This document shows positions 12,992 through 23,933 of a stretch of 64,000 bases of DNA, piece by piece. How positions within the stretch are numbered: position 1 is the stretch's first letter; every line of letters starts with the position of its first letter. The notes beneath the pieces are model-generated. The model did not search any database. It saw only the letters and a program-made list of their open reading frames with translations, and was not told the origin of the DNA. Both the position numbers and the translations under genes were made by a program. The stretch is from Papaver somniferum. Lineage: Eukaryota; Streptophyta; Magnoliopsida; Ranunculales; Papaveraceae. The stretch is from the NCBI RefSeq assembly GCF_003573695.1, contig NW_020621936.1, positions 7,006,001 through 7,070,000 of the forward strand. The letters are read 5' to 3'.

Positions 12992-14608
12992 TGTTGATGG
13001 TGGATTTTTGACAAAAACGAAAATCGTGAAATCGCCTTTACCCAAGTAGAAACATAGAAAATATTAGAATTTGTATACCACTGACCCGACCTCAGAAATA
13101 TGAAATTATATTTTATGTCATATTTTGTAAGATAATTGAAGATATAAAACTCTAGCTACAAGCATCATCTGTTGATCATGTATACTCTTTGAAAGTGTAT
13201 ATTTGCATGTTGTTAGAGTCTCATTTATCTGAGCTTTCGATATTTTATATATACTATATGACTCAGTATCCATTTTTGTATTTCAAAACTCACTTTGTTG
13301 AGACCTCAAGACGTAACCGGTGCTTGTTACAACACTTCCCATGGCTTATATGACTACACATAATATGCATTCAGATCTTGATATTGTGCTACCACTTTCC
13401 TTATTGTGCTTCCCAAATCAATATAATGCTCCTAGATAAATTGTCTGCTAGTATAGAGCGACTTACAAATTCTAGTACCTTATTCTAAAATTGAGTGTAT
13501 ATCATCAATCTATTTTATCAATCGAAGCTCTCAGATTCAGCAGAATAAGAAGAGCAGAGAAAAGGAAAGAGGAGAAGAAGAAGAAAAACCAAGAAGAGAA
13601 AATAGAATTATCTTCGGCCTGGTTTGGATAAAACCAAAGCCAAATTGATGAGGCACCCAACATGATTGATATGGGCATCTCACGGACGAATACATCTATT
13701 AGATGAAATAGAGGGTGCCCTGAGTAAAAGTGTCGGCTTTTTCGATAAGATTTACATATGAAATGACCATTTTACTCCTCAAATTAATTGGATGATTTCT
13801 TCTTTACCCGTTGTCCGAATGACACGTTCAAGTAGTCCATTTCGCATACTTTTCGAGATCTATCCAGTGATGCTAATTTCATTTCATGATTATTGTTGGT
13901 TTATTTTCCATTAATTATTGTTTGTATTTAACTAAACAAGTCATTAGCGGTTAAATCGTCGGTTGACCAGACAAATAGCGTTGACGAGCTTATGGATCCT
14001 TAAATTCTACCCATCTTATAAGAATTTTTGTGCTTGATAATTAGATCGATCTACTTCTCAATGTAAGTTCCACTCATACTTACAAACGCGTGAAATTTCA
14101 ACTCATTTCAAATGAGTTCGAAGCAATATACAAAGAACTAAGGCTGAGATGGAAAGGAACTATATTTCTAATACCTAAACTTATTTTCAAAATATAGTCT
14201 ACGATACATTTTATACTTATTTCTATCCTTGGTAATCTAAAAGCAGTATTCTGCTCTATAAACTAGTGTTTCTGTTGTTTCGAAATTCATTGGATTTTGT
14301 CAAAGGAATAAATCTATGGAAGCTATACTATGGCCAACAATTTCTATAATCAGTTACCTAGTGTAAGGTTATCTAAATGTTAAATAATTGAAACCAAATA
14401 ATTTTCTAGATTCTATGAAAATTACTTAAGTTCCCACTATAAGTTTTTTTTTTACACATTAGCTAATTGAATTTTTATTGTTAAAGTATCTAAGTTCTTA
14501 AATATAGTTATCTCAATTTGGGGTTACCTATATTCCATTGCGATGGTCCTAGTTATATACACACTAGCTAACTTCACATGTATTTATTAAGTAGAAAATA
14601 GTCATACA
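12992..14608. other. unclassified AT-rich region, possible truncated LTR element
   Basis: No ORF with recognisable motifs. The sequence starts TGTTGATGGTGG exactly where the preceding LTR breaks off, which would suit the 5' end of another LTR, but I could not find its far end or a target duplication. A purine-rich AGAAGAAG stretch occurs at 13545-13610. Confidence 0.35.
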
Positions 14609-14617
14609 TAAAATCAT

Positions 14618-15978
14618 GGGATATTTTGATTTTGGGTCATATAAAAGTGATCATTGTTGCGTTTGAGTCACGTAGAAATTTTAATTAGAGTTTGGATCAC
14701 AAGACCGTGGTTGACCGTCTTGACAGTTAACTAATTATTTATTTTTTAAAATTAATTTTAATTAATTTAACTCTGTTAGTTAGTCACCATTAACACAACT
14801 ATCGCCACCGCCATAACCGGTATAACATCGGCCTACTCCAGTTCTAGCAGAAACACCACCGTTACCCTCCTCTACCTCCTTCCCTGTTAGGATTTCAATA
14901 TTCAACAACTATCCATCACTTTAAGTATTCATGAACTCAAGAACATCCATATCGGGATTCGGGAGAACAGATAGTCGTCGTTGCTTCAATCCAACCAAAC
15001 TCCAAAAGTTGATCTTGTTCTGATCACGATGTTTATAGCTTCAAATTGTTCGTTGTTGGTAAAATGGACAGCTGCATTGAAAAGCTAGGGTTAAGACAAA
15101 TATTATAATGAAGAACACATGGTTGATACTGTTGAATTTAATGGCTCAATGGAACCCCAATTCAAAATTAAAACTGAAGAATCGTCAATTCCAATAAAAA
15201 AATATTTGATTTCATGAATTAGCAAAAGAAAATGGAATATGATAAACCCACTAAAATTCTCAAGAACCCTAACTAGAAGAAATCCTTAAATTAACATTCA
15301 AAACTATAATTGAACAATTTAAATTCAAACAAACTTGCATTAAATTAATTAACACAAACCCTTTTTGTAAAATTTACAGAATTCACGAAAAAAGTTATGA
15401 ATTTGATACATCAATCATCAAATAATTAGGTTAACAGAAACAAAATTAGAATTTATTTTGTTGCATTATAGACATAAATTCAAATTCAAACCAACAACAT
15501 TCCATCCATTCATCGTCTTCTTCTTCTAGTTATGCTATTGATATACAAAGATCAAGTTGCTTCTTCTTTTGATCTCCAGTTATGTTTCCAATCGGGAATT
15601 TCTAAGGTTTCCACTAAATTAAATCCGGTACTAATCTAGTCCCGATTATAAAAATCTAAACTGATTATCATGGACTACACCCCGTGAAAAATGAACAAAA
15701 CATAAAAAGAATAATTGAAAAACAAATTACAGAGAGAATGGAGAAGTGGCTCGTGGGAGAGAAGATGATAGGAGAGGGTTTCTTTCGACGGGATGATTTT
15801 CATTAGATTTGAAAGTAACACGTGCAACTCATGGTAGTTGACAGGCATCAAATAAATAAGGATTCTTAACTGTCAAGACGGTCAACAACAGTCTTGTCCC
15901 CCAAACTCTAATTAAAATTTCTACATGACCCAAACACAATTCTAGTCACTTTTATGTGACCCAAAATCAAAATATCCC
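14618..15978. mobile_element. non-autonomous MULE with long TIRs
   Basis: About 113-bp terminal inverted repeats, roughly 88 percent identical by eye, start GGGATATTTTGATTTTGGG on each strand (14618-14732 and 15866-15978). A perfect 9-bp target duplication TAAAATCAT (14609-14617 and 15979-15987) is diagnostic of the Mutator superfamily. The 1361-bp element has no transposase ORF. Its interior is AT-rich, with a short CCACCG/CACC-rich patch near 14800-14880, and I recognised no captured gene. Confidence 0.9.
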
Positions 15979-15987
15979 TAAAATCAT

Positions 15988-16532
15988 CCACAGAAAGTAC
16001 CCTTCATAACAAAATACCTAACTTCATTTTAGAAGTGAAGCACTAATACCAAAAATTAATAACGAATATCAAAAATTAATTTGACAAGAAAATTCATCTC
16101 AATTTAGGTGAATTCGAAGTAACATGAAACGAAATACAAATCTATATCGATATTCTTCAACTAAAATCTAAAATTTGTAGCTCTAAGTCCAATAGGCTAA
16201 TATTTCATTAGATTAATGGCTCTAAGTATATGTAAAGATATTCAATAATTTTCTAAATGAATTTGACATCTATCAGAAGTACTAACCTCATTATTTCCTC
16301 AGCATTGGATTGACTAAGTGTTGAATAATTGGAACTAACTTGTCTTTGAGTTCTATCAAAAATTTCCTAGATTTTACCATAACATATTTTAACCGATAAT
16401 TAGTTCTTGTCAGTAAGATATATTCAATAAGCGTGTATATATACTCGTAAAAAAACAAATAGACAAATCCACAGAAAGAATAATCAATCAGTCAATAGAC
16501 GAATAAATCTTTTAATTCTTGATGACTTTTAG
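15988..16532. other. no feature seen
   Basis: AT-rich sequence without motif-bearing ORFs. A short local duplication of AAAAATTAAT occurs near 16050-16080. Confidence 0.4.
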
Positions 16533-16540
16533 TGATTAAG

Positions 16541-16785
16541 ATTTATCTCCCAACCCAAACATGATTTTAAATTAATCCAGTTATCTATCTGGAACTGAGT
16601 ACTATATATTGTTTCCCATGTAAGATCTAATAGTAAGCTCTGACACCAACTTACAACCCAAACCTTATTCTGAACTAATCTAGTTATCTACCTGGAACTG
16701 AGTACTATCTATTGTTTCCCATGTAAGATCTAATAGTTATCTATCTGGCACTGAGTATTATCTATTATTTCCCGTGTATCTTGAA
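16541..16785. repeat. three imperfect tandem copies of a ~80-115 bp unit
   Basis: The words TTATCTATCTGG, ACTGAGTACTAT and TTGTTTCCCATGTAAGATC appear in order at about 16580-16630, 16682-16737 and 16736-16785 (the last copy is shorter). A primer-site-like sequence lies between copies one and two, so the repeat straddles the inner edge of the gypsy-type LTR. Confidence 0.7.
16633..16649 (-). other. putative primer-binding site (initiator tRNA-Met type)
   Basis: On the minus strand the sequence is TTGGTGTCAGAGCTTAC, close to the plant LTR primer site TTGGTATCAGAGC with one change. It sits just inside the end of the minus-strand LTR that starts at 19506, where a 5' LTR should have it. Confidence 0.5.
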
Positions 16786-19506
16786 GAATAAATTATGGAT
16801 TGAAGAGAATTAGAAGTTAGGGTTCTGGCGAGATAAAATTTATGGAGGATTATGAGAATCGAGTATGGAGCTGAATGATTAAATATGGGTTTTAAGAATA
16901 GAACATAAAGAAGATGAATTAACAACTGATGTTCAAATTACAGAGATGAAATCGAATAATTAGGGTTTCTTTTGAGGATTGAGATCAAGGGATTAATTGA
17001 GTAAACTAGGGTTCCATCTGTGTTGCAAATCGAAGAATTAAACAGAGACATTGGATGGGTTTTTTTTAGTTGATGTTTAAAATTGGATTCTTTATGGATA
17101 CAAAGCTCATGATTTAGGGTTTCTCTGAGAATGAAGATTGATGGGTATTGTTTAGGTCAAATTGGTGGATTAATGATGAATTTGAGATGAGTTGCTGAGT
17201 GGAATCAAAGAAAATAAAAATTTCACTTCAACTTCTTATGTGAAAAGTATTATGAGGTAATTGGCTTTCTTAAGGTAACTCCATGAAGTTATTCATTTTT
17301 CATTGTGGAATATCTGTGATTTTTAATAAAGATATTTGAGATGGATATGAAATGGAACTGTGACTGCATTTTATATTTTATGTCGAGTTACAGGGAATTA
17401 GGATGAAGATGACCTGAAATGGTTCAGTGAAGTCCTAGATGAATGTTTAGGATGGTTGGGTTGGATGGGAACCTCAGGATTATTGTGGTATTGCTTACTT
17501 GAGTGTGTTACAGCTGAAGCTGAGATGGCAGTGATATTGTATTCCAGGAGGTTGATTTGGATGTGGATGATTATGGAGTTAGAGTTAATGGGATTGATGT
17601 CGGGATTGATTAGATGGAGAGGGTATTGTATAAAGGAGAAGTTTATGCAGTTATTGTATTTGTTGGTAAATGTGAATGGGGATTTTCAGTAGTCTTGATT
17701 CAGTTATAAGCATGATTTTGGATTTGAATCGCAAGGTTGGTAATATGGCAATAGTAGGGTGGGTTCAATGAAGCTTGCAAACAACTTTTAAAGGCAAGCT
17801 CAACCTATAGTTATAATTGAAAGTTTATTTAAAATGAATGAGTTGATGTCGAAATGTTAATTAAGAAGATGATAATGTATGAAATGAAACGGAAATGAAG
17901 TTATAAAATAGTGAAATTTTTGTTCAGCTTGAACATTCTGAGTTGCACCATCCTGGTACAACATTTCTCATGATGCCATCATGGCACATTAATGTTCTTG
18001 GCCAGCGCAAATGGCTTTGACCTTGATCCATTCAGATGACTGACTCACTTGACTTAGTTATATGACTGTTGAGTTGATTCAGTTGTGAACCCGATTTTGA
18101 CTTGTTAACTCGTTGACTCAACTTTGACCCTTGAACAAACGCTGAATGTTAGTTGACTAGTTGACCATTAGTTTGACCATTAAATTGACTGCTGTCTTTA
18201 ACGGTTGACCGTTAGTTGACTGGTGCCTTCCCCAGTCACCTGCGATATTTTTCGGCGACATTTCCAGCCAGTTTCCTACACTTTTCCTATTTCTCTAATG
18301 ACCACTTGGGGCATAGAACTATAGATAGAAATTTAATAAAGAAAGAGATAGTGGAATGCTAGAAAGAATGTTGAGATAGAGCAAAGGATATCGACTGGAT
18401 TTTGAAAACCATTTATGAGTCATTGTCATGTTGAATCAGATGGTAATTACACGTTCAAGAGGATGATGAATGATACTATAGACTTGCATATGAGAATTCT
18501 TGAAATGTACGTGGTTTGCCATCAAAATATGTGGGAACTCTTGTATCATTCTTGTAGTCATTAAGTTTACTTCTATCGCAAGCTTGATGTATTGTGCATG
18601 TATTATTGAGTATGATGTATATGTTGAATATGTATGACCTATGTTTGAAATGAATGTAACTATGTGTGTATAGTATGCGTTGTCTAAATTCCCCGCAAGG
18701 AGTGTCTGTGATTCCCCATAGTTTCTTGCTAAGTTAAGGAGGGAAGGGAAAGCTGCTTGAATATTATGTAATAGGCTGGGGTAAGTCGGTTGAATATTAT
18801 GCATTTTAATTTTATTAAGATAGGAGGCCGCGGAAAGCCGATTGAATATTACTTAATAGGTTGGAGTAAGCCATTCGAATATTATATATACTATTTATTA
18901 CGTATGTTTGTCTAAATTTCTGATCTTGATGATAATATTCTGAATCACGACTTGGGCGGACACTTCATGTGGACGATGTTGTCATTATTGATTGGGGTTA
19001 TTCCAGCGTCGTCTTCTTCAATGAGTTTGGCGAGGTTAGGGTAACACATGCTTCATGATGCATGAATTGTTGAATGTTTTACTTCGTTATTGTATTTTCA
19101 ATTGGTATTCTTTTATAACAGTGAAGCATGTTAGTGATTACTTGAGAATTATATGTTTCCACTGAGCACCCCTTTTAGGATGATGTGCTCACTCGTTTCC
19201 ACTTCCGTTGTTCAATTAATAGAAGAGATGGTGTAGTGAAGATATCTGTTTCCCTAGCTTAAAGCTTTAGAGAATTAGAGTTGATTATGTATCTCTTATA
19301 TATGTATTCTTTGTTTCTCTACAAATCAACATATTATTATATTCATATCACTCGAGAGATTTTCATCTATTCAGTATCAGAGGGCTTTGGTTTATGTTAT
19401 TAGTACTTTGTGTAATTATGGCTCATAAATTCGATAATCTAGATTGAATGCTTCAATTAGGATATAATCCTATTAGTTAAGCAAGTCTAATGTTTGGGGT
19501 GTCACA
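16651..19506 (-). mobile_element. Ty3/gypsy-type LTR (Tekay/Del-like), truncated element
   Basis: The minus strand starts TGTGACACCCCAAAC at 19506, the usual start of Tekay/Del chromovirus LTRs, and about 2.86 kb later reaches a primer-site-like word. The inner end (GGGTTGTAA) is not a clean CA end. No gag-pol follows to the left, so only this LTR and a stub remain. It contains repeats around GAATATTAY..AATAGG (18750-18883) and many TTGAC words (18017-18220). Small ORFs such as 17456-17692 have no domain signal. Confidence 0.55.
18017..18220. promoter_or_regulatory. cluster of TTGAC (W-box core) words within an LTR
   Basis: Eleven TTGAC words on the plus strand in about 205 bp, several as TTGACC or TTGACT. 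TTGAC(C/T) is the core bound by plant WRKY factors. Inside a retrotransposon LTR they could make transcription stress-responsive. Function is inferred from word density only. Confidence 0.4.
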
Positions 19507-19581
19507 GGGAATCATTATATTGATTTATAGCTTTTCTCAGCTGGATTCTAATAAATCTACTGTGAATATTTGTTTATTCAG

Positions 19582-19769
19582 ACACATGGGCTGACACTTG
19601 GAAGAACAAAGAAAATGATGCGGGTGCACATATACAAGAAGGTCTTAAGACCATACTAGAGAATGGTGGAAAGAGGAACAAAAAAGAAAGACGCATGAGA
19701 CCGGCACCGGCCGGACGAGCTGCCATCGCAGCAACACGGGCAGCTGGTCCCCTCTTTGTATATATATAA
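19582..19769 (+). pseudogene. orphan terminal exon-like ORF
   Basis: A 62-codon open frame follows a plausible splice acceptor (TTTGTTTATTCAG, ending 19581; possible branch site TTCTAAT upstream) and ends at TAA 19767-19769. The peptide begins TWADTWKNKEND, has a basic middle (KRNKKERR) and an Ala/Arg/Pro-rich end (PAPAGRAAIAATRAAG). It looks like the last exon of a host gene, but I do not recognise the family. Exons that should precede it are not visible; a minus-strand gypsy LTR abuts it 75 bp upstream, so the gene may have been cut by that insertion. It could also be a fortuitous ORF. Confidence 0.35.
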
Positions 19770-20070
19770 TTAGTTTTCTAATAACATATTAATATTATGT
19801 TATTATATTTGCCTATTATACATAGGTATTTCTACCCATTTACCTTAGGTAATTCCACGTAGTTTTTCAGAAAGATCAAAATAAATACAAAATAATCCAG
19901 GATGGTCCCGCTACCACAATGGATGGTCCCTATACCACCATGGTTGATCTTTCATCACCATGGTCGGTCCTTTACTATCGTGGGTACCTTTACCACTTTC
20001 TCGGGGCATCATATACCATCTTGGTCGGTCCCCCTACTAACACCTATTGGTCGGTGTCATATTAGTTCTT
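19770..20070. repeat. AT-rich stretch followed by GGTCGGTCC-type short repeats
   Basis: From 19900 to 20055 the words CCATGG, GGTCGGTCC and TACCAC recur five or more times in degenerate order. The apparent 70-residue ORF here is a by-product of this repeat. Confidence 0.5.
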
Positions 20071-20084
20071 ATTACCTAATGTAT

Positions 20085-21535
20085 TTAATAAGTCTCAAAT
20101 TTCATTCAAAGTGATATTATAGATTGTTCTGGTTTAGTTATGAGTATGAAAAATTCTTCTTTATATTATTCCGGGGTTCGGGATGAGGAAGTGGGATTGA
20201 TTCTGTAATGTATTGGATATGCTGAGAGGGTGTTTCCTGTGAGATAATTGGGGGTCCCTATCATCTCTACTAGACCCTTATACTCTGTCTGTCTTCCTTT
20301 GATTTCTACGATCACTAAGAAAATTGAGTCTTGAAAAAACCATATTTTTGGCCTATCCTGGAAGTCGCTGCTTTTCAAGGATGTTCTATATGACATGGTA
20401 TACTTTTGGTTCTCTTGTTTTTTCCTCCCAAAGAAAGTGTACAAGAAGTTAAACTTTGTTTATAAAAGATTTCTTTTGGATGATACTGATTTAGGCAAGG
20501 ACATATTCTCACGTGTTGGATGCAAATATGAAAATATTATGCTAAAGGAGGGCTTAAGGTGAAAATTTTGGAGCAAACTAATACTTTTGCCACTCTAAGA
20601 CATATTTGGGAGTTGGTGTCTGGTAGAAAAACTATTTTGACCAACTGGGTAAAAGTGAATCTTATAAAATCTAAGCACTTTTTGAGTATGGAGGTTCCTC
20701 AAGACTGCTTCTGAAGTTGGAGAAGGATTTTGGATTGCATAGAATTAGCTAAACCTTTCATTCATATGATCATTGGAGATGGGAAAGATACTAGCTTTTT
20801 CTTTGAATTTTGGCATCTGAGGGGCAACCTATACTATTGGTTAGTTGTTGATGATATTAATAGACTTGTGCAATAGATATTCATGGCGATCAGTGGGATA
20901 TTTCTTGTGGTGCTAGGGATGTTGAAACTCTTCTTGATCATGTATAGAATGTGAGAGTCGGCTCTAATGAGGATAATAAGGTCATATGAAAGGCTAGTAA
21001 GTACGAAAACTACTCTGTGAAGGATACATATATGGATTTGGTACCTATGGGCATGCGATTGGTTAGCATAGGCTTGTGTGGTTCAAAGGGCTCGTCCCGA
21101 GTCACATTTTATTGGGTGGTTGGAAATTTATAGAACAAGGAGAATGCTTCTGAAGTGGGGTATTATTGAGGATGTTAGGTGCTTGATGTGCAATAAGACT
21201 ATTAAGGATGATGACCATTTGTTTTGCAGTTGGATGTTATACATTTTGCTCTCTCTCTTGGGATCAATTCTTAGCGATTAAATAATTCTGGTGAAGGGGT
21301 GATGTTAATAACATAAAAAAATTAGTTTAAATAGTTTTACCCGTCATATCCGAAAAGAGAGGAACAAGAGATTATGTTGTGCAAAATCTCACTCAGTTGA
21401 TTATGTTAGTCATCTTATTCTTGCGATGTGAGGTTGAAGATGGAGGCACACAATTTATAATGGAAAGGTTAGAGAGACATGTAAAATGACTAAGATTCTC
21501 TTATAGCGTATTGTAAAAAAGAATTACTTTTATCG
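20085..21535 (+). pseudogene. LINE (L1-type) ORF2 remnant, RT C-terminus and zf-RVT
   Basis: Piecewise translation gives the C-terminal half of a plant LINE ORF2. SGLVMSMKNSSLYYSGV (about 20130-20180) and FPVR.LGVP (about 20235-20260) mark the end of the reverse transcriptase. WRRILDC...FIHMIIGDG and FEFWHL follow (20715-20820). The zinc-binding domain found near the end of these proteins follows, with FIGWLEIYRTRRMLLKWG and CLMCNKTIKDDDHLFCSW (21105-21232). A short RKERNKR segment and decayed tail continue to about 21530. There are many stops and frameshifts. It has the same orientation as the LINE piece at 1385-2866, but the RT core is absent from both. Confidence 0.75.
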
Positions 21536-22114
21536 AATAGGAAAACATGATGAAATAAAAATAGAAATCTAAGTCAACAACTAGTAGTAGATAGATTATT
21601 TATTTATACTTGCAATTTCAAAAGCCTGATTTACTATCGGCGAGTTTCATCGCTTTGATGTTTCTATTCCATTTGAATCTTATAGCTAGGAATTAAGATG
21701 CTAATTTTTATGAAACCTCTTTTGAGTTCTTTTATTTAAATATATTATTCTATTTCATTTATGTCATTTTTCGGTTGTCCATGCATGAGGGTCTGGAAGG
21801 AGCAAAATGAAGAAATATAAAAAGCTACCGGTAACACTATTACATTCGAAAAATGATATTTTCAGCTACAATTGTGTTTTAACTATGAAGAAATTAATAT
21901 GGGACAATTGGGATGTATTTTTGCTCTGAACGCTGACCATTTTTCTTCTCAAAAAAAGAAAAAACAAACAATTTTTTTTGTACATTTTCATTTTTTTCTT
22001 GAGTGTAGATCCAATAAATAGTTAAAATGACATTTTCTTAAAAATAAAACGCCAATGAATCTAAAGCTAATAAATTTATCACGTATTCCTCTCACAAATA
22101 TTTACCTTTCCGCC
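21536..22114. other. no feature seen
   Basis: AT-rich, with A- and T-runs near 21950-22000. No ORF or repeat that I can support. Confidence 0.4.
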
Positions 22115-22238
22115 GAAAATGAGCACATTCGGAGATACAAAACCTCACCGTAAATTTTGATTTCAACCGTTAATCTTCAGAGGTTGAAATTAAAAGTGGT
22201 AGATGGTGGCAGTCTACACCTCGGAAAGTACTCATTTC
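22115..22238. mobile_element. fold-back MITE
   Basis: The 124-bp segment is a near-complete palindrome. GAAAATGAGCAC...TTTCAACC on the left pairs with the reverse complement of GGTTGAAAT...GTACTCATTTC on the right, leaving a loop of about 13 bases. Arms are about 55 bp with scattered mismatches. I could not identify the target duplication, so the superfamily is open. Confidence 0.65.
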
Positions 22239-22339
22239 TGATAGGAAGATAGATCTTTATAAGATAATATGTGATAAGAAAATTAACTTCATAATCATTG
22301 TTGTTTGAGCTTCATAAGAATGCAACCAAAACTATGAAG

Positions 22340-22640
22340 CACATATACTTCAAAATTGCTAAGGTATCGGTGTCGGCGACGTATCAGTAATAGATATTCG
22401 GGGATATCTGGAGATACATGTCAGATACTTCATTTAAAGTATCGTCTTTTTTAATTACAAAAAGGGTACGAGATACTTTGGGATACCTCTGGGATAATCT
22501 AAGAGGGGATACTTCCTATAATTTTAACATATATTTTTATATGCAAAATCTATATATTTATAATTTTATACATAAAATTCAAACATTTAGAGATATTTGT
22601 ACTCATGAACACATCGAATAATTATATGTTGACTATAAAG
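22340..22640. repeat. GATAC/GTATC-rich stretch
   Basis: Words such as GGTATCGG, GAGATAC and GGGATAC recur about every 15-25 bases. A similar stretch (GTATCAGTGTC..GTATCAGTATCGG) lies at 23475-23520 beyond the hAT remnant. The two could be subterminal repeats of the same DNA transposon, but I found no inverted ends or 8-bp target duplication. Confidence 0.35.
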
Positions 22641-22689
22641 AAAGAAAACTTGTTGGTTATTTTATGGTGTTTCATCTCCAGTATTACAA

Positions 22690-23030
22690 AAATTTAGCTT
22701 TAAGGTTTCTTGGGAAGCCATGTTCCTTGTGCTGTTCAGAGAAAAATTGGAGCACATGTAATTTTATCCATTCAATTAAGAGGAAAAAGATTGAACCCAA
22801 AATGTTGAGAATTTAATGTTTGCTCGCAACAATCTTCTACAAATGGATATGAGAAAGTGAAATATGAGATATTAGTGGAGATGCGCTTGATCCACTTGAC
22901 AATGTGGGAGAACTTGAAGTAGAAGACCTTTCAGTTGATGAGCAAGAACTAGAAATTGTGATATTTGATGAAGCCAGTTAGATATTTGATGAGTGAGCGA
23001 GATGTTAGATAGTTTTTTATCTATCTTTTT
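22690..23030 (+). pseudogene. hAT transposase C-terminal remnant
   Basis: The frame at about 22720-22800 gives CCSEKNWSTCNFIHSIKRKK, matching the conserved W and HS.KR of the hAT dimerisation domain. A shifted frame then gives ENLMFARNNLL (about 22810-22840) and an acidic tail with LDPLDNVGELEVEDLS (22888-22935). The frame changes twice, so it is dead. hAT transposases cut and paste DNA elements; only the last ~100 residues are here. Confidence 0.7.
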
Positions 23031-23049
23031 TAATATTCCAAATAGTATT

Positions 23050-23328
23050 ATTACATTAACTAGTTGGAAGCCTAACAAGTTAAGCTCCAACAACGTACTA
23101 CTACATTAGTTGAACAGGTTGTCGTGCTAGCCTACCAGCGAGCCTCATGAGGAACCAAGCCAAGGGAGTCGAAGCGGATAAGGGGTTGTGATTATGTCGC
23201 AAGGAGGGCAAACTAACTCTACCTTCCATGTCAAACTCTGTAGTATTGCGTATCGGGGACTCGAACCTGGGACCTCCTGGAGCGTATGAAACCTCTATGA
23301 AACAGGATGATCAGCTGAGCCAGATGAC
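23050..23328 (-). mobile_element. tRNA-derived SINE
   Basis: On the minus strand the element starts GTCATCTGGCTCAGCTGATC, containing a box A-like TGGCTCAGCTG. A perfect box B, GGTTCGAGTCC, follows about 60 bases on (plus 23258-23268), which is the tRNA-type internal RNA polymerase III promoter. The 279-bp body is flanked by a perfect 14-bp target duplication TTCCAAATAGTATT (23036-23049 and 23329-23342). The tail is not a clean poly(A). It was inserted just downstream of the hAT remnant and lies about 600 bp upstream of the CCR4-like start codon. Confidence 0.88.
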
Positions 23329-23342
23329 TTCCAAATAGTATT

Positions 23343-23933
23343 TATTAGATTTTTTATGTGATTTTTTACTAAAATCAATTATTATTATATAAAATATTTT
23401 TTAATTAGTACAAGCATCTCACCGTAATCTGTATCCTAATTTTTTTGAAAATTGACGAATCTTTGTATTCGTCTCACAGTATCAGTGTCTCCGTGTATCA
23501 GTATCGGTGCACTATAGCGCCAAAGTATCATTATAACCACATCATTTTATCCAATTGTTTTACCAAATTTTCAAGAAAAAAAGAAAAGCGTGGGGTTAAC
23601 ATATAAATACAAGAGGACGTTTGGCAGCGAGCAGGTACACTTTTGCTTCTAAGCAGTTGAAAACTTGAAGTACTTCTTAAAATCAAACACAACCCCTTTT
23701 TGGGCTTTACAAATAAAAAAGTTAAAAACAATTCCTAGACACCCCTGCTTAGGTACCTGATTTTTCACTTATTACATTTTGGGGTAAAAGAAGTAAAAAA
23801 GCATATTGACTAAAAAGAAAGATCAAAACCCAAAACCTTCACTGAACTTTTCTCTCTCTCTTTCTTTCTTGGTTTCTATTGAACAGTGACATGATTGATT
23901 TTGAAATGATTACTGCAGAAATTTGAAATCGAG
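23343..23933 (+). promoter_or_regulatory. upstream region and leader of the CCR4-like gene
   Basis: A MITE-like stretch (ACGTTTGGCAGCGAGCAGG, then CTTTTGCTTCTAAGCAG, about 23618-23660) is followed by AT-rich DNA and a CTCTCTCT tract (23852-23864), typical of plant leaders. No clear TATA box can be assigned. A short upstream ORF (ATG 23891, stop 23924-23926, 11 codons) ends 7 bp before the main ATG, unless the leader is spliced at the TACTGCAG near 23919. Confidence 0.45.

Noticed and set aside
23250..23300. tRNA-like sequence with a perfect box B
   Set aside because: No cloverleaf can be completed; it is the head of a SINE with target duplications, not a tRNA gene.
22340..23520. GATAC-rich stretches as terminal repeats of a hAT element
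   Set aside because: The two stretches are not inverted copies and no 8-bp target duplication was found.
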